Origin: Ascarosepion bandense
Lineage: Eukaryota > Mollusca > Cephalopoda > Sepiida > Sepiidae
Assembly: GCA_037127315.1 (NCBI GenBank)
Contig: JBBBDQ010001942.1
Coordinates: 604,001 to 668,000, forward strand
Reading direction: 5' to 3'
DNA length: 64,000 nucleotides
The position numbers and the translations under genes are program-made. The notes beneath the pieces are model-generated. The model ran no database searches. It saw nothing but the letters and a program-made list of their open reading frames with translations, and was not told where the DNA came from. Shown here piece by piece: positions 33,120-42,747 of this stretch. Each line of letters starts with the position of its first letter. The first letter of the stretch is position 1.

Positions 33120-33200
33120 ATATGCATATAATACATGTACCTATATTACATATATATGCATATGTATTTACATAGATTATGTGCATGTGTATGTAATGTA

Positions 33201-33242
<42 letters not shown>

Positions 33243-33672
33243 TAGTAAACAGACATAACACATAATACACACATATAACATATACATACATATCTATAAC
33301 ACGTACACACATATAATATACACATATACAAAATATATATATACATGCATGTATTTTTCATTTGTAAATGAGTTATTATGCGACCTAGGTTTCTACCATG
33401 AGTGGTGTCTTCAGACGATTTTCAATAACTGATTTTACTATTTACCTTTTTTTAAGAACGCTCATGTAGCGGTGTTTTTTTAACACTCACATGGCAGGGA
33501 ATTTTTGAACGTGCAATTTCTAAAATTACAAGGAATTATGACGTTTTCATCCATGGTTGCATGAACCTAAGAGGTATTTTTTAGTGTGGTTACATTTAGT
33601 CATAATTTTTGTTCTTTCATTTGTATATCTATATATTTGATATGTTACATATATATATATATATATACATGC

Positions 33673-33714
<42 letters not shown>

Positions 33715-33835
33715 TATATATAGACATACAACACATCTACTCTTACATAATACATATACATATACAATACGTATATATAATAAATACTCATACACAAAAC
33801 ATACATGTATACAACATATACACACATATAATATG

Positions 33836-33874
<39 letters not shown>

Positions 33875-33970
33875 CATCACACATACATATATATACATCA
33901 TACATACATACAACATATATATATATATATGTGTTGTATGCATGTGTTGTATATATATATATATATATAT
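33120..33970. repeat. TA-rich simple sequence
   Basis: Long (TA)n tracts at about 33205-33239, 33648-33713, 33836-33868 and 33945-33970, interspersed with TACATA-type sequence. Contains the 33371-33430 hammerhead motif. Open frames here are translations of simple sequence. Confidence 0.9.
33371..33430 (-). ncRNA. Hammerhead ribozyme motif, type I (family G, copy 1)
   Basis: Minus strand: CTGAAGA (33408-33414), a stem II with ACC/GGT and a C-A mismatch at its base, GAAA (33390-33393), stem III as the palindrome CCTAGG (33384-33389), then U and C (33382-33383). Stem I pairs AATAAC (33372-33377) with GTTATT (33424-33429) distally, plus a weaker inner helix. Core residues intact. Copy 2 is at 54176-54231. 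Confidence 0.6.
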
Positions 33971-33985
33971 TTATATGTTGTATGT

Positions 33986-34122
33986 ATGCATGATAGCTCA
34001 GAGGTAGAATCACCGACTGACACCAATTTGGTCGAGTTTCAATCCTGGGTAAAACCAATCGGATGTCTAACCATACTGATAAGCTGTGATACAGCAAAAC
34101 AGATTTGTCTGCGGATGACTAT
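33986..34122 (+). mobile_element. tRNA/hammerhead SINE, family B, copy 1
   Basis: Box A TAGCTCAGAGG (33994-34004), box B-like GTTTCAATCC (34036-34045), then a hammerhead-type 3' half ending GGATGACTAT. About 135 bp, no coding, ends beside simple sequence. Same layout as 34237-34412 and the inverted 53531-53690. Confidence 0.75.
34061..34120 (+). ncRNA. Hammerhead-like motif, decayed
   Basis: CTGATAA (34076-34082; G8 to A), GCTGT/ACAGC stem II, AAAA (34096-34099; G12 to A), CAGA/TTTG stem III and GTC (34107-34109). Both core losses are G to A, consistent with CpG decay. Predicted inactive. Confidence 0.6.
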
Positions 34123-34236
34123 TTACACTCTCACACCCTACCTCTGGAAGAATGGTAGAATTTGGAAAAATGGTAGCTACTCTAGCATCTATGCATCGCT
34201 CATTCAGTATGAATTAGAACACTCTAACTACTGGCG

Positions 34237-34410
34237 CATGATACATCATACGCTAAAAGTCTGCCTCCTTCTACCGCATGCCCATATCTCAGAGGTAGAA
34301 TCATTGACTGACATCAATTCGATCAGGTGTCAATCCTGGGTAAAAGCAATTGGATGTCTAACTGTGCTGATGAGCTGTGATACAGTGAAACAGATCTGTC
34401 TGTGGATGAC

Positions 34411-34412
<2 letters not shown>
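34237..34412 (+). mobile_element. tRNA/hammerhead SINE, family B, copy 2
   Basis: Has the extra 5' segment (ACGCTAAAAGTCTGCCTCCT) before box A TATCTCAGAGG (34285-34295), box B GGTGTCAATCC (34326-34336), then an intact-core hammerhead and a (TA)n end. The 5' segment also precedes the 32.1-kb and 53.7-kb copies, so it is part of the element. Confidence 0.75.
34352..34412 (+). ncRNA. Hammerhead ribozyme motif, type I, core intact
   Basis: CTGATGA (34367-34373), stem II GCTGT/ACAGT with one wobble, GAAA (34387-34390), stem III CAGA/TCTG (34391-34398), U and C (34399-34400). Stem I pairs through GAC/GTC distally and mostly wobble pairs proximally, because positions that are C-G in the 53.5-kb copy have become T-G. 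Activity may be reduced by the weak stem I. Confidence 0.65.
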
Positions 34413-34454
<42 letters not shown>

Positions 34455-34589
34455 CATTATAGGTATTCATGTTGCTAAAGTTAATGTCATTATAAAATAT
34501 AAATTGGGCATGCTAATAAAATTATTTATTAAACTAAAGCAAAATTTAGTTAGGTTTATCAATCAAATCATCACCCATTACACCCAATG

Positions 34590-34815
34590 GTGTGTAGGGG
34601 CAGCATTTTTGCTGTTTCTGTAACAAACTGTTTTTTATGGAGCAGGGTTGTTAGCCCTGTGTCCAACCCCCAAACCTGGAAGAAGGTGATTTTCTGAGCA
34701 TAACTTAGACGTGACACATGACCAAAAGTAAGGGACACCCAGTGAAGATCGAACTCACTATTCAATTGTAATGATTCAAGTCAGACAAGCCTGCAAACCA
34801 TTACACCACCACGAG
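34590..34815 (-). mobile_element. tRNA-derived SINE, separate family
   Basis: Minus strand: box A TGGTGTAATGG, box B-like GAGTTCGATCTTCA, followed by a non-tRNA body (CCTTACTTTTGGTCATGTGT, GGGTTGGACACAGGGCTAAC). It has no hammerhead core. It shows no similarity to families A-D beyond the promoter. Confidence 0.7.
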
Positions 34816-35177
34816 GTGTTCAGTTAGGTTGATGACAAAACTTAAAAAAAACAAATTTGTCAGAAATGACAAAAAATACAGAAAAGAAAAAATATTATAA
34901 AAATATAATGTTGAAGTGGTCATCACTACGATTTTTTAAAAATATTTCTAGGAAAGAAATAATAATAAAATAATTAAAAACAGAAAAAGGAAAAGTAAAA
35001 CAAAATAAATAAAAGGAAATGAGATAAATAAATACAGACATATATATATATACAGCGCAAATATGAAAAAGCACACACACACATATAAGTATACATAAGC
35101 ATACACATACACATGCATGTGTATGAACACACACATATGAATATATATAAATATATATACATATATATATATTAATG

Positions 35178-35786
35178 CAGGTTTCATTGAATAATATAGA
35201 CAAGTTTTGTCTATTATTTTTGTGTAGGATCCGTTCATACCGTCTGATATACTTGATGGTGATATCGTTGAAAGACAACAAAAAATCACAGTAATTGTTG
35301 ATTTTTTTATCGAGTCTAAGCTTTCGGCTCACATAAGTCATTATCAAAGAATAAATATTAACACACAGTAAACATAGAACATTTAAGTTATTAACAATAA
35401 AGAGAATTAAATTGAAAATACAAGTCCATCTCTACTGTGGCGGATGGCCGAAGACAGTGACAAAATAGTGGCGTTGTGGCTCCTGATCTGATTACAGGCA
35501 TTTGAGTACGTTATTGGAAATATCAAAATTGATCGTATTCAAACCAGGTTTTAATTGTTTAATGTAGATTGCTTCCAGGATTTTGAGTTTCTGTTTATTA
35601 TTTTCTTGTTTAAGTATGTACGTGTTATCAACGAACATTTTTCTCAGACCCAATAAAAAAATCACACAATTACTGTGATTTTTTGTTGTCTTTCAATGAT
35701 ATCACCATCAAGTATATCAGATGGTACGAACAGATCCTACACAAAATTAATAGACAAAACTTGTCTATATTATTCAATGAAACCTG
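35178..35786. repeat. Inverted repeat with 121-bp arms ('FNETC' family)
   Basis: Arms 35178-35298 and 35666-35786 are near-identical complements separated by about 367 bp. Read outward from the spacer, each arm encodes FNDITIKYIR..YE.ILHK and RQNLSILFNETC, so these are two diverging copies of one decayed coding segment, flanked outside by (TA)n or (TG)n. The spacer contains TGTGAGCCGAAAGCTTAGAC on the minus strand. Family unidentified; a Penelope-like 5' region is possible. Confidence 0.6.
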
Positions 35787-35820
35787 TACTAATGAAAAAA
35801 TGCTGCCAAAATACACACTA

Positions 35821-35840
35821 TATATATATATATATATATT

Positions 35841-35896
<56 letters not shown>
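35821..35896. repeat. (TA)n followed by (TG)n
   Basis: Compound microsatellite at the end of the right FNETC arm and directly before a LINE tail. Confidence 0.95.
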
Positions 35897-35897
<1 letters not shown>

Positions 35898-35898
35898 C

Positions 35899-35962
35899 TC
35901 TCATCCTCGGTATCCTTACAGTGGAATGCCTTGCTTAGGGTAAAATGATTTTTAAAAAAAAA
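35899..35962 (+). mobile_element. LINE 3' tail, internally deleted
   Basis: CTCATCCTCGGTATCCTTAC joins directly to AGTGGAATGCCTTGCTTAGG and an A-rich end. The 37441-37598 copy has about 85 bp between these blocks. Confidence 0.65.
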
Positions 35963-35969
35963 AGTGTAA

Positions 35970-36009
<40 letters not shown>

Positions 36010-36430
36010 TATATGTATGGGTATGTATATATAGATATATTATTTGCAAAATTCTCATTTTAAACCTACCATTTTTATTCTATTAGTAGATTTTAAACTA
36101 CTACAATAGTCAGGCCAGATGACTATAAACAAAATTCTTTTTTTGATAAATTTTTTGGATTTTTAATCTAAAAGTCTTCTTCCATAATCAAATCTTGAAT
36201 CCCCTTCTCTGCCTTTTTTTACTACCCTCTGTATCAATGTCTGGATGAAAAATTTTTAACATCATTTATTTTCTTTCTTAACTCATTCGACCTTTTTTTT
36301 TAATGTAAACTTCCTGTGTATGGAAATGTTTTTGAATAACCTTCCGGGAATTTTTGTACCATATTTGAAATAAAATTTTGTTTTTGATCTTTGCTGAGGA
36401 AGCCAAATTTTTCTTGCCAAAATAGCTATA
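36010..36430. other. No gene seen
   Basis: Unassigned AT-rich sequence between (TA)n tracts. Confidence 0.35.
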
Positions 36431-36461
36431 CAAATGATTGTAGTATTCAGAGTTTTATTTG

Positions 36462-36519
<58 letters not shown>

Positions 36520-36524
36520 AAGAA

Positions 36525-36778
36525 TCTCAAGCTAGCCAAAACCTACCGCGGTTTCATACTACGGCTCGTCAGGGCAAAGGCAAAACCAAAGATTAACCAA
36601 ATAAATAGACAACCACCTAGACTAACTAACCAGTACACAAACCAAGGGTGGGTTAAGGAAAAAAAAAAAAAAAAACTACTCTAACACACTAAGCAAGAAA
36701 TTTAATCTTATGGAATTTACATTCGAGCCGTAGTGTGAAACTGCGGTAGGTTTTGGCTAGCTTGAGATTCTTTGTGTA
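36525..36778. mobile_element. Foldback element with hammerhead-like ends
   Basis: Arms at 36521-36569 and 36724-36777 are near-exact complements (AATCTCAAGCTAGCCAAAAC and complement) separated by about 155 bp. On each arm, reading outward, a GAGCCGTAGT...GAAAC...GCGGTAGG module is followed by TTTTGGCTAGCTTGAGATTC. The left arm is bordered by (TA)n. Confidence 0.65.
36541..36590 (-). ncRNA. Hammerhead-like motif with weak stem II
   Basis: Minus strand: CTGACGA (36566-36572), then GCCGTAGTAT with no good stem, GAAA (36552-36555), palindromic stem III CCGCGG (36546-36551), U and A (36544-36545), and a short stem I of GG/CC and GGC/GCC. The missing right half of stem II suggests a deletion. The opposite arm (36737-36748) keeps GAAA, CTGCGG and TA but not CTGA. 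Confidence 0.45.
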
Positions 36779-37079
36779 TCTTTGCTCTACTTTTGCATTT
36801 CGTTTGTATTTTGCATTTCGTTTGTACTTTGTATCGAGCACTTTTTCTTTCTTTTTTTTTTTTGTGGTTGGTTCCGTTTGGGGTTTTTTTCTTTACTGCG
36901 GAGTATCGTATGTGATGTCTTTATTCCACGGATTTCTTTTTTTTCCCCCCCTCTTATCCAACGCCTTAGTGCGCCGGATTGTAACGGAATTAGGTTCTGT
37001 TTGTTAATGGTTTTTCTTAAAGTTTATCTTAGTATAAATTTAAAACTTAGATACTTGCAGAATTTATTTAGTTATTATT

Positions 37080-37122
<43 letters not shown>

Positions 37123-37267
37123 TTTTGAATATATATATATATATAAAATACATATATATATTTTTTAATATTATCTGATTGTAACATTGTAATATAATAT
37201 ATTTTTAAATATATATATTTAATATATATATAAAATACTTGCAGAATTTATTTAGTTATTATTTTGA

Positions 37268-37298
<31 letters not shown>

Positions 37299-37302
37299 TA
37301 TT

Positions 37303-37340
<38 letters not shown>

Positions 37341-37440
37341 AGTGCTAAGGAATAAAAAAAGTAAGAAGGCAAGATGGGAAAAGTAGAAAAATGCTAAAAA
37401 AATGTTAGAGAGAGTCAAGAAGAAAAAGAAATGTTGGAGC

Positions 37441-37598
37441 TACTCATCCTCGCTATCCTTACTCATATATCACCTTTCTCCTGACATTCCCTATGTCTAT
37501 CCACTCCTTCTCTTTACCTTCCCCTATGTAGCCCCATGCGCAATAGTGGCAGTGGAATTCCTTGCTTGGGGTGAGATGATTAAAAAAAAAAAAAAAAT
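37441..37598 (+). mobile_element. LINE 3' tail insertion
   Basis: A 5'-truncated LINE 3' UTR (CTCATCCTCGCTATCCTTAC to GGTGAGATGATT and poly(A)). The paralogous 39.1-kb copy lacks it, so it post-dates that duplication or was lost there. Confidence 0.8.
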
Positions 37599-37715
37599 TA
37601 TGTCTGCATGTGGTCATTAATTCACTTCTTTTGATCAATAATTTAAAGTTATTTAGGTGTTTTGATATTATAAGATTTTCTGAAAGGCATAAGTTAAATC
37701 TATTTCTTATTCCAT

Positions 37716-38039
37716 TATAAGATTTGGTTTTTGCAGTGATTTCCAAAGATGGGTTTTTGTTGTTATTTTTTAAAAACTAAAAGTGTTTGGAGAGGGAAGT
37801 ACTATTATTGTATTTAACATTATTCAAAGTCGATTTATGATTATTGAATCTGATATTCCAAAGACTGTCCATTGATCCAAAGTAGAACTTAGTATCGTCA
37901 TCAGAATGTATACTAGCTTTGTAAATTATACATTTGGAACATACACTGACTGTTAAGGTCATGTTTTTAGCAGTTACAAATATTTTTGGTAGTATTACTG
38001 TAATTGCTAGTGGAGTTGTAACTATTTTGCAGGTTGGAC
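37716..38039. other. No gene seen
   Basis: Unassigned AT-rich sequence. Confidence 0.35.
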
Positions 38040-38041
38040 AT

Positions 38042-38091
<50 letters not shown>

Positions 38092-38413
38092 TTTTTTGTT
38101 TTTTTTTTAATTACATCACCCCAAGCAAGGCGGTATGGCCACTGGTGTGCAGGGGGCTATGTAAGAGTGAATAGATTGGAAAAGAGAAAGCCGGAAACCA
38201 TGTCCTAAGCAGGGAACAAGGGATGAGCCTCTACACCTGTTCAATAGATGTGGGTGGAGTGTGAACCGGGCGATAGTTCAGTCTATCTACTCCAATTAAA
38301 AAAAAGAAACAAAAAAGAAAGTGAAAAGATTGGAAAAGAGAAAGGCGGAAACCACATCCTAAACAGGGAACAAAGGATGAGCCTCTACACCTGTTCAATA
38401 GACGTGGGTGGAG
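38040..38413 (-). mobile_element. VNTR retroelement: minisatellite units plus LINE-type tail and poly(A)
   Basis: Read on the minus strand: about two monomers of the 148-bp minisatellite (TTCACACTCCACCCACATCT, TTTCCGGCTTTCTCTTTTCC), then ACATAGCCCCCTGCACACCA, the LINE tail, then an A-rich linker and a ~50-base poly(A) (poly-T 38043-38090). It is separate from the big arrays and in the opposite orientation, which indicates that the monomer-plus-tail unit moved as an element. Confidence 0.75.
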
Positions 38414-38419
38414 TTTTTA

Positions 38420-39105
38420 TTTAATAACTTATTATGTAGCAAGATATATTTATCAAAGTTCTTGACGCAACTATAATTAATCTTGACATTGTTTTTATTG
38501 AAAATATTTTTTAGTGTAGGAGAATGATTGAAATATTAAAAAACACAAACTTAAACAAGGAAATTGTCCAGAAGAGATGCAGGAGATTTTAAAGAAATAC
38601 AGTGACAATTGTTTTTTGTTTTTTTTTTTGGTGGGGTGAGAAAAATAATCTTTGTATCCATCTGATAGTTTTTTACAAAATGTGATTTCCTTCATATTTT
38701 CTCAGTCCAGCAATAGTTATTAATTTTGCGTATCATATTCTGCCCCTCCCCTTAGTGCTTGAGCACTTATATAGCCTCTGTGCTAATCTGGCAGTCATTT
38801 ATATATCACTACAGTTTAAATATTTCTGAACAAGTTTGTTGCTATACGTGACATCCATATAAAAGTCACAATCTGAAAAAGCCATTTAAGCTTTATCACG
38901 CTGTGTGTGACTTCATTTGCTGTATAAAACGGTTATTCTGCCACTGAAGTTGACTGATCATTGAATTTAAATTTGTTTAAATTTCATAGTAGTGTTCTCA
39001 TATCCTGCTATGACAGCAGAAAACACCTTTGAGTGAAATTAACAAAAAGGTTATTGCAACTGGTTATCTAAAAAAGAATGCTCTGGAAATATTAATAATG
39101 CATAC
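38420..39105. other. No gene seen
   Basis: Unassigned sequence. Confidence 0.35.
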
Positions 39106-39107
39106 AA

Positions 39108-39415
39108 TGATTGTAGTATTCAGTGTTTTATTTGATATAATATATATATATATATATATATATAGAAAGTGCTAAGGAATAAAGAAAGTAAGAAGGCAAG
39201 ATGGGAAAAGTAGAAAAATGCTAAAAAAATGTTAGAGAAAGTCAAGAAAAAAAAGAAATGTTGGAGCTATACGGTTTAGTCAGGGTTTAAGTATTTAAAT
39301 AAGAATTTGTTTTTATGTCTGCATGTGGTCATTAATTCACTTCTTTTGATCAATAATGTAAAGTTATTTAGGTGTTTTGATATTATTAGTTTTTCTGAAA
39401 GGCATAAGTTAAGAA
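39108..39415. repeat. Compact copy of the 36.4-37.7 kb duplicated locus
   Basis: Carries the same blocks as 36437-37690 without the foldback and LINE insertions, and runs into the start of the tandem triplication at 39395. Confidence 0.75.
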
Positions 39416-39520
39416 CTTGATCCAGGCTTTTAGGTTGTAGCAGCTGGCATTTAAAAAAAAACTACTTAGATCAGACTATTCTGTGTTCAATTTCTTTGAA
39501 AATTTTATATAACTGATCCA

Positions 39521-40706
39521 TTGGAATAGATAGACTAAACTATCGCCCGGTTCACACTCCACCCACGTCTATTGAACAGGTGAAGAGGCTCATCTCTTGT
39601 TCCCTGTTTAGGATGTGGTTTACGGCTTTCTCTTTTCCAATCTTTTACTCTTTTCCAATCTTTTACTTTTTTATTTTTTTTCAATTGGAGTAGATAGACT
39701 AAACTATCACCCGGTTCACACTCCACCCACATCTATTGAACAGCTGAAGAGGCTCATCCCTTGTTCCCTGCTTAGAATGTGGTTTCCGCCTTTCTCTTTT
39801 CCAATCTTTTCACTCTTTTATTTATTTTTCAATTGGAGTAGATAGACTAAACTATCGCCTGGTTCACACTCCACCCACATCTATTGAACAGGTGTAGAGG
39901 CTCATCCCTTGTTCCCTGCTTAGTATGTGGTTTCCGCCTTTCTCTTTTCCAATCTTTTCACTCTTTTATTTATTTTTCAATTGGAGTAGATAGACTAAAC
40001 TATCACCCGGTTCACACTCCACCCACATCTATTGAACAGGTGACGAGGCTCATCCCTTATTACCTGTTTAGAATGTGGTTTCCGCCTTTCTCTTTTCCAA
40101 TCTTTTCACTCTTTTATTTATTTTTCAATTGGAGTAGATAGACTAAACTATCACCCGGTTCACACTCCACCCACATCTATTGAACAGGTGAAGAGGCTCA
40201 TCCCTTGTTCCCTGTTTAGTATGTGGTTTCCACCTTTCTCTTTTCTAATCTTTTCACTCTTTTCTTTTTTTTTTCAATTGGAGTAGATAGACTAAACTAT
40301 CGCCTGGTTCACACTCCACCCACATCTATTGAACAGGTGAAGAGGCTCATCCCTTGTTCCCTGCTTAGAATGTGGTTTCCGCCTTTCTCTTTTCCAATCT
40401 TTTCACTCTTTTATTTATTTTTCAATTGGAGTAGATAGACTAAACTATCACCCAGTTCACACTCCACCCACATCTATTGAACAGCTGAAGTGGCTCATCC
40501 CTTGTTCCCTGCTTAGAATGTGGTTTCCGCCTTTCTCTTTTCCAATCTTTTCACTCTTTTATTTATTTTTCAATTGGAGTAGATAGACTAAACTATCACC
40601 CGGTTCACACTCCACCCACATCTATTGAACAGGTGAAGAGGCTCATCCCTTGTTCCCTGCTTAGTATGTGGTTTCCGCCTTTCTCTTTTCCAATCTTTTC
40701 ACTCTT
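39521..40706 (+). repeat. 148-bp minisatellite, array 1 (8 monomers) with LINE tail
   Basis: Monomers start CAATTGGAGTAGATAGACTA at 39682, 39830, 39978, 40126, 40275, 40423 and 40571, preceded by a variant first unit. The last monomer passes straight into ACATAGCCCCCTGTGCTTCA, the LINE-type tail, ending in poly(A) near 40770. Since 148 is not divisible by three, the frames through the array cannot encode a repeat protein. Confidence 0.95.
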
Positions 40707-41749
40707 ACATAGCCCCCTGTGCTTCAGTGGCATTACCGCTTTGCTCGGGGTGATATGATTAAAAAAAAAAGAAAAATAATATAAAAAGGTATTTGAAGTG
40801 TTTGGTATTTACTAAATCTACATCATGAATTTTTATGATAGATTCAGGGTTGATGTCATCTGCATACTAACTCCAGATAAACGTTTAAGTATGAGTAATA
40901 ACAATGAGAATAAACTGATGACGGTGTAGATATCAGTCGTTATGTTCAGTAATCTCTTCATTAGAGTGGCTGATGTTTACATCAGTGACAATAAAAAAAT
41001 CATTTTTCAGTGATTATGGTTAAACTGAAAAATGGTTTACTGCATTAATTGAGTATTATTTATGCACTAAACAAATTTTGGTATATAGAAATTTTAGCAC
41101 ATTAATAAAAAACACATTAATTGAATTCACATTAATCGATTGATTCCTGCATTTACGAAAACAATTAAGAACATAATACGATAAAAAAAATCTTAATACA
41201 ATTTACCCTTTTTACATTGTTTAGACTGCTATCTTCATCTTTATTGTCACAATCATAAAATTTTGGCCATTGTATCCTCCGGCTTTCTTAAATTAATAGT
41301 TTTTTTTTAAAATTTCAAACAAGCTTATTTTGAATATACGCTCTTGAATAGGAGCCAAAGGGAGTTGTCAGTGGTGGAAATTGACTTGGTTCATCAGGGA
41401 GTTTTGGGTCTTTCTATATCATACACCCCATCACCAAGCCAACCCAATCAGGGTAGATCAAGCCCTGATCTCTTCTTCACAATTAGACTAGCAGAGACTA
41501 TGTCCTTTATAATACATTGGATGAACTTAGATCATGTCCTCCACACACCTGATTGGATGTTTGTAATAACCAATCCATTGTGTGAACTGATTTAAATGGT
41601 TCACTGGTTTATTTTTTGGTAGATAGCAGCTTCATTGGATAACTGAGGTGGTAATTTCATATTCTTAATCTTGAACCCCTATATTGTTCACCAAACAAGG
41701 TTTGGTGATTTACTTCATTAATTTTGGTTTTGATTTGTATTGTCAGGGT

Positions 41750-41930
41750 AAAAGCCAGCCATTCATAGATGGGCAGCTAAAAGCACGGTCATTATAAGGA
41801 TTTCTCTGCCATTCTGATGATGAGATTATAGTCTCGAAATATTAAACAGGTCATACAAACACCTCCCGACCTTCCTTTACTTCATTCAACGCATTGTGAC
41901 AGCCTTCAAGACATAACACATACAACTATT
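41750..41930 (+). mobile_element. Repeat family E with hammerhead-like module
   Basis: CTGATGA (41814-41820), one extra T, GAGA/TCTC hairpin, GAAA (41836-41839). No suitable palindromic stem III and UH follow. Homologous to 20930-21190. Duplicated in unit 2, where it is split by the solo LTR. Confidence 0.5.
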
Positions 41931-42039
41931 TTATACAATGCTTCAAGCAAATTACAAAACTTTACTAAAATTTAAAACTATAAAAAAACATGTAAAATGG
42001 TTATAAATAAAAACTAATTAACCGCAGTGTATATAAATT

Positions 42040-42347
42040 GGATGTGCATTGTGGTCCAGTGGATATAGGCTCGGAACGAGAAACCGGGGAGCCGAGTTCG
42101 AATTCCAGCTGAATCCATTGTATTCACTTACGCGCAAATACCCTTGGGAAAGGTATTAATCCATCTCTTCCTTCCAGTTATGGGTTAAATAGCAGGACAG
42201 ATTGGGTTCTATAGCCTTGGTCGGCAACCAGTCTACCGCAGAAAGCAATGGCAACCTACTGCGGGATAATCTTCTGCCCAGTCAGTCATGTCTCTTTAGA
42301 GACATGATCGCCCAAGTGTGTATCACGTATGGCACCTATACTGACTG
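42040..42347 (+). mobile_element. tRNA-derived SINE, family C, full length with target duplication
   Basis: Flanked by ATATAAATT (42031-42039 and 42348-42356). Box A TGGTCCAGTGG, box B-like GTTCGAATTCC, conserved centre, 3' hairpin CATGTCTC...GAGACATG and terminal CTGACTG. Shared with unit 2, so it inserted before the duplication. Confidence 0.9.
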
Positions 42348-42747
42348 ATATAAATTTCAATGGCAAAATGTTTGAAATAACTGTGTGAATAGGCTAAATT
42401 TTAAAAAAAATAAGCTTATGATATATTTCATGCTTATAATTGTTTAAATGAAAAATAAGTACAGATTGAAAACAAAACACTTTATGATGTATATCACACT
42501 TAAAATCACTAAAAAAGAAACAAATAAAAAATATAAAAATGTGTAAAATAAGCATAACACAGAAATATATACAACTTTACAAATAACATATTTTACAAAC
42601 TGAACTGAGATGTTCATAGACTGAAAGGCATAAGTTAAGAACTTGATCCAGGCTTTTAGGTTGTAGCAGCTGGCATTTTAAAAAAAAACTACTTAGATCA
42701 GACTATTCTGTGTTCAATTTCTTTGAAAATTTTATATAACTGATCCA

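Larger units (their letters stand above)
36431..37715. repeat. Duplicated locus, expanded copy of 39108-39415
   Basis: GATTGTAGTATTCAGAGTTT + TATTTGATATAA (36437) matches 39112. GAAAGTGCTAAGGAATAAA (37338) matches 39165, and CTGCATGTGGTCATTAATTC (37604) matches 39318. Between the shared blocks this copy has gained a foldback (36525-36778), further sequence, and a LINE tail (37441-37598) absent from the 39.1-kb copy. A smaller internal duplication repeats AATACTTGCAGAATTTATTT at about 37050 and 37232. Confidence 0.75.
39395..42620. repeat. Tandem segmental duplication, unit 1 (3.2 kb)
   Basis: Begins CTGAAAGGCATAAGTTAAGA and ends GATGTTCATAGA. Contains the 8-monomer minisatellite with LINE-type tail, a ~1.2-kb unique-looking stretch (40773-42030) with a family E repeat copy, and a family C SINE (42040-42347). 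Unit 2 repeats it almost base for base. An 83-codon frame at 41344-41595 is preserved in both units only because the duplication is recent; it has no recognised motif. Confidence 0.9.

Noticed and set aside
33609..34462. Long YIYIYI-rich frames
   Set aside because: Translations of (TA)n simple sequence running into a SINE.
35300..35345. Hammerhead in the FNETC spacer (minus strand TGATAATGAC...GCCGAAAGC)
   Set aside because: CTGANGA is not formed (reads TTGATAATGA) and no UH/stem I could be placed.
41344..41595. 83-codon frame conserved in both segmental units (also 46792-47043)
   Set aside because: Identity simply reflects recent duplication; no recognised motif and no supporting start or splice signals.
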